Positions 62,330 through 64,000 of a stretch of DNA of 64,000 nucleotides are shown here, one piece after another (within the stretch, counting starts at the first letter, position 1; each line of letters begins with the position of its first letter). A program made the translations under genes and the position numbers. This DNA is from Streptomyces wuyuanensis (GTDB lineage: Bacteria > Actinomycetota > Actinomycetes > Streptomycetales > Streptomycetaceae). The stretch spans positions 171,456 to 235,455 of the forward strand of contig NZ_FNHI01000012.1 of NCBI RefSeq assembly GCF_900103455.1, given 5' to 3'. The notes under the pieces are model-generated. The model was not told the DNA's origin. It was given only the letters and a program-made list of their open reading frames with translations, and made no database searches.

Positions 62330-62721
62330 GTGAGGACGCCCTTCTTCCATGCATAGAGAATTCCCACGGCCAGGAAGCCGAGGAAGATGAACATCTCCAC
62401 GAGCGTCGTCGCGCCGTATCCGGCCTCGGCGAAGACCGTGGCCCACGGGAAGAGGAAGATCGAGTCGACGGCGAAGATCACGTAGAGGAAGGCGTACACG
62501 TAGTAGCGGACCTGGGTGTGCGCCCAGCCCTCTCCCACGGGATCGACTCCGCATTCGTACGTGAGCAGCTTCTCCGGCGTGGGCACGACCGGCCGCAGCA
62601 GCCGTCCTGCGCCGAACGCCACGGCGACGAACAGCACGCCGACGAGGGCGAGCAGTCCGACGACGGAGTAGCTCTGGAAGTAGTCAGCCGCGAGTACGGT
62701 CGATTCGGGAAGTTTCCGCAC
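62320..62721 (-). CDS. nuoA: NADH-quinone oxidoreductase subunit A
   Basis: 133 aa from GTG at 62721 with GAGGGG 7 bases upstream; an upstream extension (to 62763) is less likely. Three membrane spans; the TYECGVDPVGEG loop is the conserved quinone-site loop. It is the first gene of the operon. Confidence 0.93.
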   Translation of the reverse strand: MRKLPESTVLAADYFQSYSVVGLLALVGVLFVAVAFGAGRLLRPVVPTPEKLLTYECGVDPVGEGWAHTQVRYYVYAFLYVIFAVDSIFLFPWATVFAEAGYGATTLVEMFIFLGFLAVGILYAWKKGVLTWT

Positions 62722-62766
62722 GTCCGCCCCTCGCTCCCTGCCCGTTCGACGATCTGTACGCACGGG

Positions 62767-62794
62767 AGTCTAGGCCCTGTTAAAGAGACGGTAA
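62767..62794 (-). promoter_or_regulatory. Probable promoter of the nuoA-N operon
   Basis: Minus-strand TTACCG (62789-62794) and TAGACT (62767-62772) with a 16-base spacer, about 45 bases before the nuoA start. The -10 is good, the -35 moderate. Just beyond lie three short CCGGACCGG direct repeats (62813-62865) of unknown role. Confidence 0.5.
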
Positions 62795-62954
62795 GCAGCC
62801 GTGTCACTCATCGGACCGGAACGGACAGCCCACCGGACCGGAACAGGCGTCCGGCCGGACCGGACGGGGCATCGCGCCAGTGGGGATATCCCCACTCCAC
62901 CCCCACCCACGTACCCCATGGCGTGCCCGAAACCGACCGTGCAGGCTGTCCCCC

Positions 62955-64000
62955 ATGACCCCGACCAGCAGTTCTCCCGACGGCTCCGCGCACGAGCACG
63001 ACGGGCCGCCGCCGGCCCGCCTCGCCTACGACCGGCACACCTGGAAGGAGATCGTCCATCTCCTCTCCGACCTGCCGGTCGCACTCGCCGGGTTCGTCTA
63101 CACCGTGACCATGGTCGCGGTCGGCGCCGGGCTGTCGGTGACCGTCGTCGGGCTGCCGCTGCTGGCGGGCGGGCTGGCCGGCGCACGCGTCCTCGGCCGC
63201 TGGGAGCGGGCCCGGGCCCGCGCGCTGCTCGGTGTGCGGATCGACGAGCCGAGCCCGCTGCCCCTCCGTCCCGGGACGGGACTCCTCGGCAGACTGTGGA
63301 ACGGGCTGAAGGACCCGGTGGGCTGGCGGACCGTGCTGTACGCGTTCATCAGGCTGCCCTGGGCGATCCTGTCCTTCACGGTCACGCTGGTGGGGCTGTT
63401 CGTGCTCTGGCCGGTGCTCCCCTTCGTCGTGCGGGGCATGACGAACGCCGACCGGGCGATGGTCCGGGCACTGCTCTCGCCCTCCGACGAACTGGAGCGG
63501 CGCATCGCGGAGCTGGAGTCCGACCGGGGCGTCGTCGTGGACACGGCGGCCGCGGACCTGCGGCGCATCGAACGCGATCTGCACGACGGCGCCCAGGCCC
63601 GGCTCGTCGCCCTCGCCATGGGTCTCGGACTCGCCAAGGAGAAGCTGCTGGAGGACCCCGACGCGGCGGCCGCCATGGTCGACGAGGCGCACGGCGAGGT
63701 GAAGCTGGCGCTCCAGGAGCTCCGCGACCTGGCCCGAGGCATCCACCCGGCCGTCCTCACCGACCGCGGCCTCGACGCAGCGCTCTCCTCCGTCGCCTCC
63801 CGCTGCACCGTCCCGGTGCAGGTCACGGTGGACATGCCGGCCCGCCCGGCCGAGGCGATCGAGGGCATCGCGTACTTCACCGTCTCCGAGCTCCTCCAGA
63901 ACATCAGCAAGCACAGCGGCGCGCGCACGGCGTCCGTCGACGTGTGGCGGCGCGACGACCGGCTGCTGATCCAGGTGAGCGACGACGGACGAGGCGGAGC
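62955..64000 (+). CDS. NarL-type sensor histidine kinase, 3'-truncated by window edge
   Basis: 348 residues visible from ATG at 62955, running off the right edge. Residues about 30-160 form a membrane sensor domain with two pairs of hydrophobic segments (AGFVYTVTMVAVGAGLSVTV and LPWAILSFTVTLVGLFVLWP). The HisKA_3 phosphoacceptor ERDLHDGAQARLVAL is near residue 212, and the ATPase N-box LLQNISKHSGAR near 316, with VSDDGRGG beginning the G1 box. A response regulator should follow outside the window. It is divergent from the nuo operon. Confidence 0.9.
   Translation, partial: MTPTSSSPDGSAHEHDGPPPARLAYDRHTWKEIVHLLSDLPVALAGFVYTVTMVAVGAGLSVTVVGLPLLAGGLAGARVLGRWERARARALLGVRIDEPSPLPLRPGTGLLGRLWNGLKDPVGWRTVLYAFIRLPWAILSFTVTLVGLFVLWPVLPFVVRGMTNADRAMVRALLSPSDELERRIAELESDRGVVVDTAAADLRRIERDLHDGAQARLVALAMGLGLAKEKLLEDPDAAAAMVDEAHGEVKLALQELRDLARGIHPAVLTDRGLDAALSSVASRCTVPVQVTVDMPARPAEAIEGIAYFTVSELLQNISKHSGARTASVDVWRRDDRLLIQVSDDGRGG

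Overview
The window is chromosomal DNA from a Streptomyces-type actinomycete. It has very high GC, frequent GTG/TTG starts, ATGA/GTGA gene overlaps, and ribosomal and RNA polymerase proteins of Streptomyces length and wording. My recollection of the gene order around Streptomyces rpoBC, fusA-tuf and the second (partial) nuo locus fits, but no database was consulted.

Region 1 (1-10.7 kb) is most of a thiopeptide (pyridine-ring RiPP) gene cluster, cut by the left edge inside a P450 gene. A divergent promoter region at about 4.98-5.16 kb drives two arms. Leftward lie a 47-aa precursor with a 16-residue core SCTTSSVSTSSSSSSS, a perfect 38-bp palindrome acting as a probable attenuator, a LanB-type glutamylating dehydratase and a separate glutamate-elimination protein. 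Rightward lie a pyridine synthase-like protein, a YcaO cyclodehydratase, a small zinc-binding E1-like partner, a leader-binding E1/dehydrogenase fusion and a second dehydrogenase. Core and enzyme set fit the berninamycin/geninthiocin class. The P450 is the expected valine hydroxylase.

Region 2 (10.7-29.1 kb, nearly all minus strand) is the core translation/transcription block: tuf, fusA, rpsG, rpsL, rpoC, rpoB, rplL, rplJ, a lipoprotein, rplA, rplK, nusG, secE and tRNA-Trp. Promoters, terminators and an rplJ leader attenuator are visible. The thiopeptide cluster therefore sits directly beside genes of the machinery that thiopeptides inhibit.

Region 3 (29.3-38.1 kb) is housekeeping: aminotransferase, adenosine deaminase-like protein, murB, two MaoC-fold dehydratase subunits, rpmG, tRNA-Met, tRNA-Thr, an amidohydrolase, an NAD(P)-binding protein and a GyrI-like protein.

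Region 4 (38.2-46.4 kb) is a looser, partly decaying stretch: a secreted lytic transglycosylase, a heavily frameshifted beta-helix pseudogene, a 6 x 20-bp tandem repeat, an FAD monooxygenase, a DUF4253 protein, a cation/proton antiporter, nadE, a broken lipoprotein gene and tRNA-Tyr.

Region 5 (46.5-52.1 kb) holds a YajQ-family protein, an ogt-alkB alkylation-repair pair, a GlsB-type membrane protein, an amino-acid permease, a YccF protein, htpX and mscL.

Region 6 (52.3-62.7 kb) is a single minus-strand nuo operon, A-B-C-H-I-J-K-L-M-N, with no nuoD, E, F or G. Its NuoC carries a long disordered repeat tail. The window ends inside a NarL-type sensor histidine kinase gene.
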